DNA of 6,632 nt, from contig JAJYTX010000162.1 in the NCBI GenBank assembly GCA_021792815.1, positions 1-6,632 on the forward strand. The letters run 5' to 3'. This DNA is from Pseudomonadota bacterium (GTDB lineage: Bacteria > Pseudomonadota > Gammaproteobacteria > Steroidobacterales > Steroidobacteraceae). Positions within the stretch are counted from its first letter, which is position 1. The number at the start of each line of letters is the position of its first letter. Made by a program: the position numbers and the translations under genes. Below, one piece after another: positions 6,527 to 6,632 of this stretch. The notes under the pieces are model-generated. The model ran no database searches. It had not been told where the DNA came from and saw only the letters and a list, made by a program, of their open reading frames with translations.

Positions 6527-6632
6527 ATGAGCAAGCGCGATTATTACAAGGTACTCGACCTCCCGAAGTCGGCCACCGAGGCGGAGATCAAGAAGGCCTA
6601 CCGGCGCCTCGCCATGAAATATCACCCGGACC
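6527..6632 (+). CDS. dnaJ: Chaperone protein DnaJ, first 35 residues (3' end outside window)
   Basis: DnaJ (Hsp40) delivers substrates to DnaK and stimulates its ATPase through the J domain. Only the N-terminal J domain is inside the window. It starts [20 protein letters not shown], continues with the basic helix [14 protein letters not shown], and ends with the catalytic HPD tripeptide at residues 33-35, which are the last complete codons before the edge. Full DnaJ proteins are about 370-380 residues. The ATG at 6527 matches the family N-terminus exactly, but no good Shine-Dalgarno sequence stands at the usual distance; the nearest purine run, AAGGG (6501-6505), is 21 bases away. It is preceded by the terminator-like hairpin, so its output is probably set below that of dnaK. 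Confidence 0.96.
   Translation, partial: MSKRDYYKVLDLPKSATEAEIKKAYRRLAMKYHPD

Overview
The window is a conserved stress-response locus from a GC-rich bacterium, most likely a gammaproteobacterium. The reasons are the nadK-recN pair lying divergent from the grpE side, as in E. coli, and the presence of both hrcA and heat-shock promoters that resemble RpoH (sigma-32) sites. Several GC-rich gammaproteobacterial lineages, for example Xanthomonadales-like groups, carry hrcA-grpE-dnaK-dnaJ in this order. The sequence alone does not fix the genus.

Layout: on the minus strand, recN (about its first 405 residues, running off the left edge) follows nadK with a 155-base gap. A 310-base divergent region (2254-2563) separates nadK from the plus-strand chaperone cluster hrcA, grpE, dnaK and dnaJ; dnaJ is cut at the right edge after 35 codons. 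The gaps are 77 bases (hrcA-grpE), 116 bases (grpE-dnaK) and 158 bases (dnaK-dnaJ).

Function: HrcA is the heat-shock repressor. DnaK is the ATP-driven Hsp70, GrpE its nucleotide exchange factor, and DnaJ its J-domain cochaperone. NadK makes NADP+, and RecN is an SMC-like DNA-repair ATPase.

The gaps hold most of the interest. A good sigma-32-like promoter overlaps the hrcA stop codon and would drive grpE; a second lies before dnaK. The dnaK-dnaJ gap holds two strong hairpins, the second an 11-bp perfect stem followed by a T-rich stretch, which looks like a terminator or attenuator. No CIRCE operator (the HrcA binding site) is visible in the window. All six genes belong to well-known families, and I see no previously undescribed system.
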